Positions 1-12,100 of a DNA stretch of 21,798 nucleotides are shown here, one piece after another. The notes beneath the pieces are model-generated. The model did no database searches. It was not told where the DNA came from and saw only the letters and a program-made list of their open reading frames with translations. Made by a program: the position numbers and the translations under genes. The stretch covers positions 1-21,798 of the forward strand of contig JABANN010000552.1 of assembly GCA_013115125.1 (NCBI GenBank), in the 5' to 3' direction. The first letter of the stretch is position 1. The number at the start of each line of letters is the position of its first letter. This stretch comes from Perkinsus olseni (Eukaryota > Perkinsozoa > Perkinsida).

Positions 1-272
1 TATAAGATAAGAAGATTAACTTTTGATCCCACTCATTTCCCATGTCGAGTTCGTCAACCACTGGACCGCCACAGTATGACTAATGCGGTATTTGGGCGAA
101 TGATTTCCAGTCACTGGTCGAGACTCGTCATCAAATCATGCACCACAGCTCATACGACCCAACCAAGCCGCTGCGGGGCTTCTGTTCTTGCAGTGCAGTG
201 CCATTCCTATGGCCTTCCTGGCCACGCCTTCTTCGTTCGACAGGGTTGTCCTTGCTTTATTCATTATTACCT
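1..272. other. Upstream flank of gene A, no gene seen
   Basis: I see no exon here. Short overlapping ORFs run into gene A but are out of frame with it and resemble nothing. The last 15-20 bases before the gene A start (TTATTATTACCT then ATG) closely match the bases before the equivalent ATG of gene C, so a little 5' flank belongs to the duplicated unit. No TATA-type or initiator element could be supported. Confidence 0.5.
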
Positions 273-3200
273 ATGGTCTCGTCTACCGGCTGCAGAGGAG
301 TGGCCCTAACCATACTCATGGCCGTATTAGGCCGGGGGTATGGAGAGACCGCCACCTGTCATGTTCTGTATCTTCCAGATGGGGATAGCCATCATGACTC
401 GGCTCTCTTCGATAAACATAAGGAAAACTTCTTCCGCTATCTGGTGGGTCGGGGGCAGGACAATCGGGCATCCTTGTGATCGACGAGTATCATCTGTTAT
501 TCTCAGGCTGGCCGGAAAAAGTCCAGCAGGGCTGCTGAGGTGAATGCTACCTGTGGGGAGATTCACTTTGATATGTTACTTCCACCGCATCCTCAAAGAC
601 GATGGTAGATCGACGACGTCCGTAGGGGAGGGTTGAATGAATGCCCTCCCAGGTTCACCAGTCGCCCCAGTCCGCAGTACCCCGACCAACCCGAGTTTAC
701 AGACCCTACCGACCAGCAACTCATCTACTCGCTCGAGTATCTCTTCGGGAAGATCAACCGCCTGGCTGACCGCGTACCTCTGCAATCCATATTCCTGGTG
801 GGTGTTTATAGTGGAGCTGCTATGGCTATTCAGACTGCGTGAGTTCCTTCGGCCCAGATGTTCGGGTATCTCCTCCTCCTCAGACTACTCTATCCCGGTA
901 TAATCGGGGGTGTACTGTCCTTTGCTGGCTGGATACCTCTAAGAAATGGGGCAGTCCATTTGTATGAGCGTGTACACGGCTGGAGCCTACTCATGCGCAC
1001 GCCGATAAGCGGTGTACAGAGCGTGCGGCGAGGAGGGGAGACACTGAAAATTCACGGACCCTTGCATGACCACTCGCAGGTGCACCAGCGTGGACTTAAG
1101 CTTTGCTTGATCGCGACTGGATGTCAGGAACTGGCTAGGGCTGGCTCCTTGGGCGTCATCTACTACGAAGCGCCTACGGAAGAGTTTCCCTGGGGCGCGC
1201 TAACCTCGATGATGATTCGACCAGTGTGCGGAGTGGTCTGGGTTTCTTCCCAGAGATGGAGGCGGAGAAAATTGAAGTCAGAGGAGGAACTGGTAAGCTT
1301 CCTTCGAGCTTCAATCATCGCCAGCCCCTCTCCTATTTGTGGATGCTGGTGCTGCCCCGGAGTGTACTGTGGTATCCCATACCCATTAGTCGTCTGCCCT
1401 TCACGTTAGCAAGCTTCGTCCTGGGGGTGTGCCGTCAACGTTCAGAATATATCGGCTCCCGTTCGCTTTCTCTTCCCCATGGCGCAAACTAATGCATATC
1501 CGCTCCGGTATCACTCTCAACTCGAAGTTGTGGTGGGTCTCTCATGATTCCGATCTATGCGGTAGTACAGTTTTCTACCAGTCAAGGGTGTTGCTGCCGC
1601 GCTCTTCTGCAGTTTTGCAGTGCTCCGTTCCTCGCCGTATCATTGTTTGTGATGAACCGTGGCCGGTTACCACCGCGTCGGTTGTGATGTCGCTGAGGCG
1701 CTACGGTAGGTACGGGAGATTCTGCTGGGCGATCGGCATTCGGAAGCGGGAGAAGGCTTGCGACGGCTTTGTGGCACGAGCATCGAGTTGATATACCGCC
1801 GAATGAGCAGACATGACATGCGAAAATCCAAGTATGTGTAAGCCAATGACGTGGAGCCAGTGCATTGGGCCGTCCGTCGTCACGCAAAGCCAGAATGACG
1901 CTGGCCAGTTGCTGCGCTGCTCAGAACGGCCGCGAGTCTCATCAGCTACAGGCTAGTTGGAGATCTCTTCCGGCTGCGACGAGGGGATATCCCTCCTCTT
2001 CGTCTCGTACTAGGCGGGAATGAGATCGGAGCTGACGCCGTTGATCGGTTTGTGTAGGATGGATTCCTTAATGCGCCCAGCCAGTCGGATCTGCTTTCAG
2101 TTTCCAGAACCCCGAGCTGATTCAGACAGTCTCCGGCACTCTTCTTCTCAACCCAACCGAAGTGGGTCATGCTTCAGCACCTCATCGCAAGACTGCTGTT
2201 CTTACTGGCAGGGCACTCCTCATCCTTATCTGAACAGGACCGGTCCTCGCCGGCTTCCCATCTCACACGCGAAGAAATCTAGTCCTGCTGAGTAAAGGCT
2301 ATTACCAAGGGGGTCACCGGAATGCGCTGGCGTCGCTCAGGTTGAAAAGGAAGCTCCTTCAAGGTTTCTCCGACCTGTTCTCGGCAGTCCCCAGGCGTTG
2401 CGTCATAACCCTGATCGTCAAGGAGGTCTCCGAGCTGCTGGTCATGGGCAACTGGGCTGAGGCGGTGGGTTCGTGCACAGCATCCCCACCGGCGGTCTTC
2501 CCTTTCCGCTCACCGCCGCGGTATTCGGGTTGGACGTTATCGGTTATCCTTCGGTTGCATTTTTCCCGACGGTTCATCACTATCGTGAGGGTGCCCCGTA
2601 CAGGTTCGTGAAAGAGCTGTTGATCGCCGACTCTTGGAAAAATGCAGTGCTGGAATCGATTTCGTCAGTCTGGTGGAGAGCATCTTCGGGTGAGACCGCC
2701 GGGCACTGTCGAAGTGGCCCTCCTCACCCTCGATATTGGGCCTTACTCAGGTCGAACGATGAGGGCCCGCCGGATGACAAAAACCGGCTCGGTGCTCGAG
2801 CGGGCGCCGGCCTTTCGGAGATCATTGCCTTCCTGACGAAAAACGGGGCGAACCGCACCTCGCTCGTGTTCATCACGGAATCCCTTTCTCACTCGTTAGC
2901 GTAACAGCGATCGTTTCCTCGTCTCTGCGTACCCGCGCCCTTTGAGTAGGCCCTCTGTTGGGGTTCTCAGCATACGGTATGCTGTCATAGATAACCCGTT
3001 AGCTCCAACGCCTGCTCAACAGGCGAACAGAACCGAGGTAAGTCCGCGGGTTCTGGGCGGCTTTCGGATATCTATCCCATCTCGTCCATAGACTCCGCGA
3101 CGGTAGAGGCCGCGGTCTTCGAGAGAATTCCCGATAGGGACCCCCGGGCCGACCAACTGAGCGGCCATTACTACGAATCGTTAGGTGTCGTGACGCGTCT

Positions 3201-3329
3201 TCCCTTCAGGGCATATTGCGAGACTGCGTTATTCCTACAGCACTCAACTGGGCCTGGGGTTCTCCCCGCCTAAACACATCGTGTACGGTCGTTGGCCCCG
3301 CTCGGGATGGAGAGTGGGAGATACTTTAG
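273..3329 (+). CDS. Gene A: secreted triple-unit alpha/beta-hydrolase-like protein, 584 aa, 14 exons
   Basis: Exons: 273-443, 507-604, 653-838, 884-1079, 1128-1292, 1710-1831, 1925-2053, 2101-2161, 2212-2291, 2341-2464, 2604-2689, 2751-2900, 2971-3037, 3210-3329. All introns are GT-AG, the total of 1755 nt is a multiple of three, and no internal stop occurs. The ATG at 273 is conserved in gene C. Residues 1-24 look like a signal peptide (ALTILMAVLG core). Each unit opens with a Cys and a hydrophobic strand (Cys29, Cys251, Cys423). The elbow strands are IFLVGVYSGAAMA (unit 1), LVLGGNEIGADAV (unit 2) and LVFITESLSHSLA (unit 3). At the nucleophile position these give Tyr142, Glu346 and Ser517. 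The family assignment (acyl-protein thioesterase/carboxylesterase-like) is inference from these motifs. Activity is doubtful because two of three nucleophiles are replaced and unit 3 lacks the flanking glycines. The 417-nt intron 5 could hide a small exon. Confidence 0.75.
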
Positions 3330-4239
3330 CGAGCAACTTACTCATTCTGCCACATTCGTTTCGTCATACGCATGTCCTGAGTTGTCACTGATGTTGTCCC
3401 CCTACCTGAGAGTTACTTTGCAGTGCCTTACGGGAGACCGCTGAGAAATCTACTGGTCATTGCTTGTCGTCTCATGCGCAGTGGGCGTTTCGGTGCGAAA
3501 CCATTCCTGGCAACCTTGCAGCAACACTATCACGCGTTTGCCTACGATACTAATAGTTGGCGCGGCGGTCTTCGCTCGGCATCAGCGCGTGTGTCGTCTA
3601 CCCTTTCGGCGTGTCAACCCACGCCAGCCCGAACAGTGCCCGTAGTTCCCATGGGGAAGTTGTGTGGCCGATGGTGACACCGAGGCGCCGATATATATCG
3701 GAAGCCTCTAGCTGCCGATGCAGTACATCCTCGGAGGGTGATGAGTACTGTGATCGCAGGTCAATTCATTGAGCAAGTTCAACAGCCATTCGAGTTCTTG
3801 TGCTGTCCGAAGTGTCGAGTCTTACAGCTAACCTGAGCGGCCAGAGGCGAGAAGGTCTCGAAGCTCCTCGCCTTTTGTAGCATAGGGAATTGACCTGCAG
3901 CCACGTGCCAACACCGTTGGTTTTTTGGCTTGAACGTATGCGTAGGACGCCAAGGTATGAAGCACTTTTAGTTTGCTACTTGGGAAAACCTGCGAGACGC
4001 TAGTCCAGAACTACGCTAAGGGCCAGTGTAGCCTACCCCGAACTGTTCGCTCGATGAGAGGCGACTTCCAGGCGCGCGAAGGTGTGGGTTCTTCCGTGTG
4101 GAGAATTGAGGAGATCGGCTCGTGGCTCATCACGCATGGCATGTTTGGGGGCTCACGAGGTTTACATTGGGTTGGCTCTCGTCGGTGCCCCGCTGAATAG
4201 GTTAGTCGAAGTGAGTCACTACCGAGTTCATCATCGCTC
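3330..4239. other. Gap between genes A and B
   Basis: The first ~125 nt (to about 3455) match the sequence after gene B and are probably shared 3' UTR and flank. The rest holds short unsupported ORFs only. I found no family motif, no other gene and no clear promoter element before the gene B start. Confidence 0.55.
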
Positions 4240-7200
4240 ATGGCCCCTCCCGTCAGCTGCAGAGGAGTGGCCCTAACCATACTCATGGCCGTATTAGGCC
4301 GGGGATTCGGAGAGACCGCCACCTGTCATGTTTTGTATCTTCCAGATGGGGATAGCCATCATGACTCGGCTCTCTTCGATAAACATAAGGAAAACTTTTT
4401 CCGCTATCTGGTGGGTCGGGTACAGGCCGCCCGGGCATCCTTGTGATCGACGAAGTCCTCATGAGCGGGTTGGTATCCTCTGTGCTTCTCAGGCTGGCCG
4501 AAAGAAGTCCAGCAGGGATGCTGAGGTGAATGCTGCTTGTGGGGAGATTCACTTTGATATGTTACTTCTACCGCATCCTCAAAGACGATGGTACATCGAC
4601 GACGTCCGTAGGGGAGGGTTGAATGAATGCCCTCCCAGGTTCACCAGTCGCCCCAGTCCGCAGTACCCCGACCAACCCGAGTTTACAGACCCTACCGACC
4701 AGCAACTCATCTACTCGCTCGAGTATCTCTTCGGGAAGATCAACCGCCTGGCTGACCGCGTACCTCTGCAATCTATATTCTTGGTTGGTATTTATAGTGG
4801 AGCTGCTATGGCTATTCAGACTGCGTGAGTTCCTTCGGCCCAGATGTTCGGGTATCTCCTCCTCCTCAGACTACTCTATCCCGGTATACTCGGAGGTGTG
4901 CTGTCCTTTGCTGGCTGGATACCTCTACTGAATGGGGCAGCCCACTTGATCGTAGCGAATCCTCATCAGTGGGGGATAACGCGGACGCCGATCTGCGAAA
5001 TTAAAAGAGTATGGCGGGGCAGACGTCCGCTGTCTACCGCAGGCTTCTCGCATGATCATATATCAATGGTGAGCTGCTTGCTCGTGGGCTCTCGTTCCCC
5101 GTTTCACGAGTAACGATCGCTCAGGTCCTGGCTCAGTCTGGCTTCCTCGAAGCCTTGTATTGCGGAGAAAGCGATGAAGCTCCCATCTGGGGCAGTTTGG
5201 CGTCGGTGATGTCTCGGCCAGTGTGCGGAGTCCTCTGGGTTGCGCCGTCAACGAGCAGGATTGGAGATAGCAAAAAGCGAAGGGAGGAACGGGTGAGATT
5301 TTACTGCCAACTGCGTAGGCTTGCCAGCATACTAGGATATCTCTATAGTCTTCGAACGTGCTAGTGAACGTACCACTCTTCGCCATATTCTCAGCGCTCC
5401 TTCACGCCACAGCTGTTTATAATCCCCGCTCAGCCGCTTCGAGTTCCATAATCTTCCCCGATTCTGTTGATTCTTATCTGGGGAAGCGCCTGAGTTTGAG
5501 GTGCTCTCGGAGTATAGGAGGATACTGTTCGCAGATGAGGAAGCTTCTGAACGGCCCTGGAGATCCAGAAGCGATGGAAGACTTGCGTCGGGTCTGTGGT
5601 GCGAGAATCAAACTCGTTTACAGCCTAATGAGCCCCGAGGACGCCCAAAAAGTTGCAAGGTGAGCCTGAAAGCCGCTTTAAATGCTGTTAGTGTCAATTG
5701 GGTGGTCAATTAGGAACTGGGCTGCCGTGCTCAGAGGAGAGGCTCTTACCTCTCTCAACTACGAGTTCAATGAGGGTTATCATGCACTGAGTGTTCAACG
5801 CATACCAGGCTGGTATTACCAGCTCACCGCATCGTCGTCGGTGGGGAGAGTGTGGGAGGTCAAGCTGTGAAAATATTTATGTAAGAGTCTTTGGTCTCCA
5901 TCTGAGCGAACGTTTTTTGCCAGCACGGGAAACCCTGCCATCACCCGAGCATCCGCTGGTATTCTCCTACTGAACATGCCAAAGGTGAGGGTTGGTGGAG
6001 AGCTCAATCAGGGTCCCCGATATCTTTCAGGGATATATCGGTATCTTTCCCAGGCCACCCGTCGATCTGATCTCGACGACCCCGGTGTCCCCGCCGTGGC
6101 CGTTGAGCACACGAAGGAATCGAGCACTAGAGAGTGAAAGGCTGGTGCTCTTTTAGCTCAGTTTACTGCATACCCCGCAGGTTGAACTCGAAGCTCCTTC
6201 AAGGCTTCTCCGACCTGTTCTCGGCAGTCCCCAGGCGTTGCGTCATAACCCTGATCGTCGAGGAGGTCTCCGAGCTGCTGGTCATGGGCAACTGGGCTGA
6301 GGCGGTGGGTTCGTGCACAGCATTCCCACCGGCGGTGTTCCTTCTCCGCCCGGCGCGGCGATATTCGGGTTGGACACTGTCGGTTCTCCTTTCGGTTGCA
6401 TTCTTCCCGACGCTTCATCACTATCGTGAGGGTATCCCGTACAGGTCCGCGAGGAAGCGGTGGATCGCCGACTCTTGGAAAAGTGTAATGGCGAAATTGA
6501 ACTCGTCAGTCTAGTAGAGAGCATCTTCGGGTGGGCCATTGAACACGGTTGAAGTGCCCCTTCTTCTAGCCCCCGATGTTGGGCCTTGTTTAGATCGTAC
6601 GATGTGGGTCTACCCGATGGAAACGATCAGCTCGGTGCTCGAGCGGGCGCCCGCCTTTCGGAGATCATTGCCTTCCTGATGAGGAACGGGGCGAACAGCA
6701 CCTCGTTCGTGTTCATCACGCGATCCCTGTCCTACTTGTTAGCGTAATGGCGATCCTTCCCAGCCACTTGGTACCTCTGTCCCTTTGAGTAGGCCCTTTG
6801 TTAGAGACATCGGTATACAGTACTCCGTCATTGATAACCCGTTAGCTCTAACGCTCACTCACCAAGCGAACAGGACCGAGGTATATGTCTTTGTGCTTTA
6901 GAGTCCCTGGGGCTTCGCGTACAGGCTATAGGAAGTGGTTCAGTTTTCAACCTCGCGATATTACTCTTCTGAATGTGAGGTACTCTCCGTCTTGGCTCCC
7001 GATAGGGTCTGAGGCTAAAATTTGGAGTCCTTGTGCCGGGATTACGAAAATGTTGGGAACACAGGGTCGATTACGAGGGAAAAGCGGAGACGGGATTGCC
7101 GCACGACCGATGTTCTAGGCCTTCGCTCTTCTCCTTCCAGGGCATATTGCGAGACTGCGTTATTCCTACAGCACTCAACTGGGCCTGGGGTTCTCCCCGC

Positions 7201-7260
7201 CCAAACACATCGTGTACGGTTGTTGGCCCCGCTCGTGATGGAGAGTGGGAGATACTTTAG
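4240..7260 (+). pseudogene. Gene B: family copy, frame broken by one 14-nt palindromic insertion
   Basis: Exons: 4240-4410, 4493-4590, 4639-4824, 4870-5068, 5125-5292, 5535-5659, 5735-5880, 5924-5984, 6054-6133, 6181-6304, 6445-6530, 6594-6743, 6805-6880, 7141-7260. Every exon matches A or C in phase, and all splice sites are GT-AG. Exon 7 carries 14 extra bases (inside 5802-5823), so the full reading is off by two. The direct product would stop at 5868-5870 after 360 aa, within the unit 2 elbow. Both sides of the insertion remain open: before it are a signal peptide (ALTILMAVLG core) and unit 1 with GVYSGAAMA; after it are the intact downstream exons. In the frame of the paralogues the unit 2 elbow reads VVGGESVGGQAV with a serine. 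The otherwise clean exons suggest a recent pseudogene or a truncated one-and-a-half-unit protein. A sequencing or assembly error cannot be excluded. Confidence 0.7.
5802..5823. repeat. Palindromic insertion in exon 7 of gene B
   Basis: The bases GCTGGTATTACCAGC (5809-5823) form a perfect 7-bp inverted repeat around one base. The inserted GCTGGTAT is also the reverse complement of the adjoining ATACCAGC. Gene C at the same place reads ATACCAACTCACC without the insert. The net gain is 14 nt. This is the signature of a short template switch during replication. Confidence 0.8.
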
Positions 7261-9177
7261 CGAGCAACTTACTCATTTTGCCACACTCATGAGCTCTTTC
7301 CATACGCATGTGCTAAGATGTCACTGATGTTGTCCTCGACCTGAGAGTTACTTTACAGTGAGTAACGGGCGAGTGCTGAGATCGCTACTGTTCTGTGTCA
7401 TGCTGGGTCACAAGCATTCTTCTTGTGCAGCACCCCTTCGACCGGGCGGGTGATAGCCAGTATAGGGGTATAGCTGCGGGCTCAGTTGCTGCCTGAGCCC
7501 TGGTAGGAACATAGAGATAGTACGTTACACCGCACAGAGTGCGATCGGTGGGAAGCCCCCCAGAAGCCTCCCACCTGTCACCAGTAGGATGCTTCATATC
7601 CCGATATCCCCAGGCAGATGTCGGCCACATCTTCCTCATGTACTTCTACCATGTGCGAACACTGTGGTTTGATGCCAACAGTCGCGTCATATCGTATGGA
7701 TTTTCCAGGGCATCTTTACCCAGGCAAGTCTCCCTCCACCTCCGCCAGCGGTAGCGCTGGTGTAGATGTATGGAAGATTCCCTACTCCTGCCACAGTAGC
7801 GGCATTCTCGAATCCCACCATCCAATCTGAATAGATGGGCCCTCAGACAGCCGTCACAAGCATTGGGATGTTACTGAGGAGCATCAGGTCTTTTTTTGTG
7901 GTCAACAATTTATCTAGTGCTACTTCGTGTACACACCTGCTTCGACACTGATCCAGCCGGCACGCCGCTTTTGTTGGATACCCTCCTGCAAAGAGTCTGC
8001 CGTGGACCTTATTGCGCGGGTTTTTGAACAGATTTCGTTCCCGCGGCTTCGCTTCTTTCATGACTCTCACGACATTGCTCGCATAGCGTGGGATTTCGTG
8101 TAATCTCAGTGCCTACTCTGAGTGGATGGGTTGAGTCGTAGAATCTTTCGCCTCCAAGGAGCATGGAGTACTCGGGCGAGAATTTGGAAACTTAAACTAA
8201 TTCACGGTGTTGCTAGCTCGAGCATCGACGGGCCACATGCTGCGATCATGGCGATCCCCTGGTCGTCTTCAGTTACCGCGGAATCGCGTAGTCACGTGCG
8301 GTGTATCGCAGAGTGGTGGACAGCTCCACCATGCGGTGGTAACCATCGCACGGTAACCTGCTGGCTGCATCACTGGTGCCTCTTCAATGAGCCAATTCGA
8401 ATGCAATCGATCGAATCGTTTCTGGGTTCGATTCTTAGGGTGAAATGCGACGGCAAAGTCGGCAGTGGCGCGTTTGGGAGTTTGGGAATTGGTTCGCCGA
8501 GCACCCCCTCTGTACTTTCTTCTAGCTAGCAATGGTCGCAGCCGTGGATGTTCTGGCTCTAATGGCAGCGGATGCGAGGTCGAACCAGCCTCGCGCTCCC
8601 TGGATGTGGACGTAGGTTACAAGAGACTGCTGACTCGACCCAGACCGGGTATGGAATCGAGCAGCGCTCGTGTCCTACTAAACCGTGGGGACTTCCAACT
8701 ACTAGTTGACAGCGGACACAGGCTACTACCTGGTTGCTGGCGTTGACGCTGGTGAAGACAGAGCAGAGCCACTCACTGTTCACACTCCCAACCTCCGCAT
8801 CATGGGAATTTCGCTCCGTGGGATGCTGGTCTGGGAAGGATTGGATGGAAATCTATGACGGCTTAGAAGCTTCGAACGGCCTTCTAGAATTGTAAGCTCG
8901 ACAGGAGTCCACTTCCAGGCGAGCGGAAATCTTCGTCGTGCGCAAGAGAAAATTCCACCATCAAGTTTGGAATCTTATTTACCGCGCCAACTCGCTCAAC
9001 AAGTTATGGATCGCGGCTCATCACCTGATCATGACCAAGGGAGCGCTTTGCTCATAGTGAGCCGGGCTCTTGCGGCGCTCTCACTGTTGCGTCTGCAAGA
9101 CCTTGAGGTGCCCATGGATGGTGACCCCGACGGCTTCTCTTTAGGGTGGTATCCTCATGGGCAGTTTATTATTATCT
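7261..9177. other. Long gap between genes B and C
   Basis: About 130 nt after gene B match the flank after gene A. The remaining ~1.8 kb contains only short ORFs, the longest being 135 codons (8122-8529), with no recognisable domain. Weak echoes of the gene family exist: a strand GHIFLMYFYH near 7620-7650, a KCDGKV element near 8450, and ARVLLNRGDF near 8670. These could be a decayed sixth copy but are too weak to annotate as one. A 7-bp hairpin lies at 8314-8331. Confidence 0.4.
8314..8331. repeat. Small perfect hairpin
   Basis: TGGTGGA, four bases, then TCCACCA. It is in unassigned sequence and has no T-run after it, so there is no reason to call it a terminator. It may be chance. Confidence 0.35.
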
Positions 9178-12100
9178 ATGGTCTCCTACACCAGCTGCAG
9201 GGGAGTGGCCCTAACCACACTCATGGCCGTATTGGGCCGGGCATATGGCGAGACCGCCACCTGTCATGTTTTGTATCTTCCAGATGGGAAGTCTTTTGAT
9301 GACTCGGCTCTCTTCGATAAACATAAGGAAGCCTTTTTCGGCTATCTGGTGGGTCGGGTACAGGACAATCGTCTGCCACCCGGGCGGCCTTGAGCCCGAC
9401 AAAGACGCTATGATTTGATTGGAATCCTTTGTTATTCTCAGGCTGGCCGGAAGAAGTCCAGCAGGGCTGCTGAGGTGAATGCTGCATGTGGGGAGATTCA
9501 CTTTGATATGTTACTTCCACCGCATCCTCAGAGACGATGGTAGGTCAACGACGTCCGTAGGGGAGGGTTGAATGAATGCCCTCCCAGGTTCACCAGTCGC
9601 CCCAGTCCGCAGTACCCCGACCAACCCGAGTTTACAGACCCTACCGACCAGCAACTCATCTACTCGCTCGAGTATCTCTTCGAGAAGATCAACCGCCTGG
9701 CTGACCGCGTACCTCTGCAATCTATATTCCTGGTGGGTGTTTATAGTGGAGCTGCTATGGCTATTCAGACTGCGTGAGTTCCTTCGGCACGGATGTTCGG
9801 GTATCTCCTCCTTCTCCTCCTCCTCCTCCTCCTCAGACTACTCTATCCCGGTATACTCGGGGGTGTGCTGTCCTTTGCTGGCTGGATACCTCTACTGAAT
9901 GGGGCAGCCCATTTGACCGCGGAGAATCCTGATGACTGGAGCCGTACGCGAACTCCAATTTGCGAAATCGAGACCGTCTGGCGTGGCACTGACTTACTGT
10001 CCATCACAGGGTTGCCTCAGGATCGCGTGTCGGTGGTGAGTCCGTGAGGGCCTCGGTACAACCTCGAAAGTGATTCTTGCCCAGGTGTTGAGCACGTCCG
10101 GTTTCCTGAAGCCTTCGTTCTGCAGTGCACTGGATGAAGCCGGGATCTGGAATAATTTAATGTCCATGATGACTCAACCGATTTGCGGAGTGCTCTGGGC
10201 TACTCCTTCGAGGATGGCGATTCTGAATTATAAAACGCGGAAGAGGAAACAGGTAACCCCCAGCTCGACTACCTCTAGCGATGTGTTCGATGGCAACAGA
10301 ATCTCGTTGGCCTGGCACGCTTGTTTAAGGCGCGTCTTGACGTATCCCGCGACTGAGCTGTCTTCTCAGCACCACACGCCCTTCCAACATTCGTATGCAT
10401 TGACTTCGCCTCTTTACTTTCCTCGGGGTCTGTGATGTGCTGTCGCTGAATTCGATCCAGAAGAACTATTCGCGCATGAGGACTATGGGGCTGAGCAGCG
10501 GCGGCGGGGGATTCGAAATTTTCTTGAGGAGTCCGGTCTAGGGGTCCATGGGATACTGGTTGGCAGATGGGGGAGCTCTTGAATGGCCATGGGGACTCAG
10601 AAGCGAGCCAAAAGTTACGGCAAGTTTGTGGTTCGAGGGTGCAGCTCGAGCTCCACCTGATGAGCCTCGAGAGCGAAAGAGAGGTGTCGAAGTAAGTCCC
10701 TGGCGTTGCGGGAAGGCTTCGGGTGGTGTATCGTGGAAATATCCTGCGGGTTTGGCGTTTAGATTGTGAGCTCAGGGCGAAACCCGAGATGGCGTCCAGT
10801 ATCCCATTCTATGTTGAACTGGAGGGAGGCTATGATCGACTGAGTTGGGGTCGCATACCAACTCACCGCATCGTCGTGGGTGGGAAGAGTGAGGGGGCTC
10901 AAGCTGTGAAAAGATTTGTGTAAGCGTTTTCGGTTCCGATCTGAGCGGATCTTTGTCTCGCCAGCATGGAGAACCCTGCCATCACCCGAGCATCCGCTGG
11001 TATTCTCCTACTGAACATGCCCAAGGTGAGAGCTGGTGGAAAACTCAATCGGGGATATATCGGCATCCCTCCCAGGCCACTCGTCGATTTGATCTCAATG
11101 ACCCTGGTGTCCCCGTCGTCTCCGTCAACCATGCGAAGAAGTCGAAGACTACAGAGTAGGAGTGCTTTTCTAGCTTAACTTACCGCATACTCTGCAGGTT
11201 GAACAGAAAGCTCCTTCAAGGCTTCTCCGACCTGTTCTCGGCAGTCCCCAGGCGTTGTGTCGTAACCCTGATCGTCCAGGAGGTCTCCGAGCTGCTGGTC
11301 ATGGGCAACTGGGCTGAGGCGGTGGGTTCGTGCACAGCATTCCCCCCGGCGGTATACGTCTGATCGCTCCAGCACTGCCGGTTTCCGTTTCTGTCGCATC
11401 TTCGTCGAAATCCTTCCATCACCGTTGTTGCTGCGGGGAGGGTATCCCGTACAGGTCCGCGAGGGAGCAGGTGACCGCCGACTCTTGGAGAAGTGCAATG
11501 GCGAAATCGAGTTCGTTAGTCTAGTGGAGAGCATCTTCGGGTGACACACTGGAACAAAGTAGCATTCGGTGTAGCTGTCATTGATCTTAGGGGGGTGAGT
11601 CATCGTAGAAGACGCGAAAGTCTCATCGGCGGTCGAGTGACAAGAATAGTCAATCTACTGAGAAGCAGAGGGAGCAGCTCTGTCGTGTTTATCGCGCAAT
11701 CTCTGTACGATTCACTGGGGTAAGGTTCGCCTCACTGCGTCGTTGAGCTCTCGCCCGGAGTCAGGTCCACGATCCGATCTTTCGACATGCAGGCTATGTA
11801 TGTGGCGAACCCACGAGTTCCCTCTCCTGATCAGCTAGGAGAGGAACCCGAGGTAGGACCGCCGTGCGTCGGGAAGTATTTCTCACGACACCTTTCCTTG
11901 GCGAGGGTGGTCGTCATGATTTTACGTCGAGCCCTTACGGATCTTAGTCCTCGGAACAGCTGTGCTAACATTCTCTTACTCAGTCTAGGTGTAGGAACCC
12001 TCCGAGGAAAGTCCGCAATGGATGGTCCACGGGTCCCAAACCTAGTATTTTACGGTGTGGAACTAGAGGTTGCCCGCGGCATTGCGATGATGGGCATGCG

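Noticed and set aside
601-610. In-frame TAG after the unit 1 CGE exon in genes A and C, as a sign that they are pseudogenes.
   Set aside because: The TAG falls inside a 48-nt GT-AG intron. Splicing joins TG|G TTC and gives an open frame, and D has the same junction reading WFD.
4328-4828. A 166-codon ORF in gene B taken as a gene of its own.
   Set aside because: Its first part is an out-of-frame reading of exon 1 and intron 1. Only the later part coincides with exons 2-3, joined through the open intron.
8465-8746. LLVDSG near 8710 as a retroelement aspartic-protease relic.
   Set aside because: Only the short DSG motif is present. No other retroelement part, terminal repeat or primer-binding site was seen nearby.
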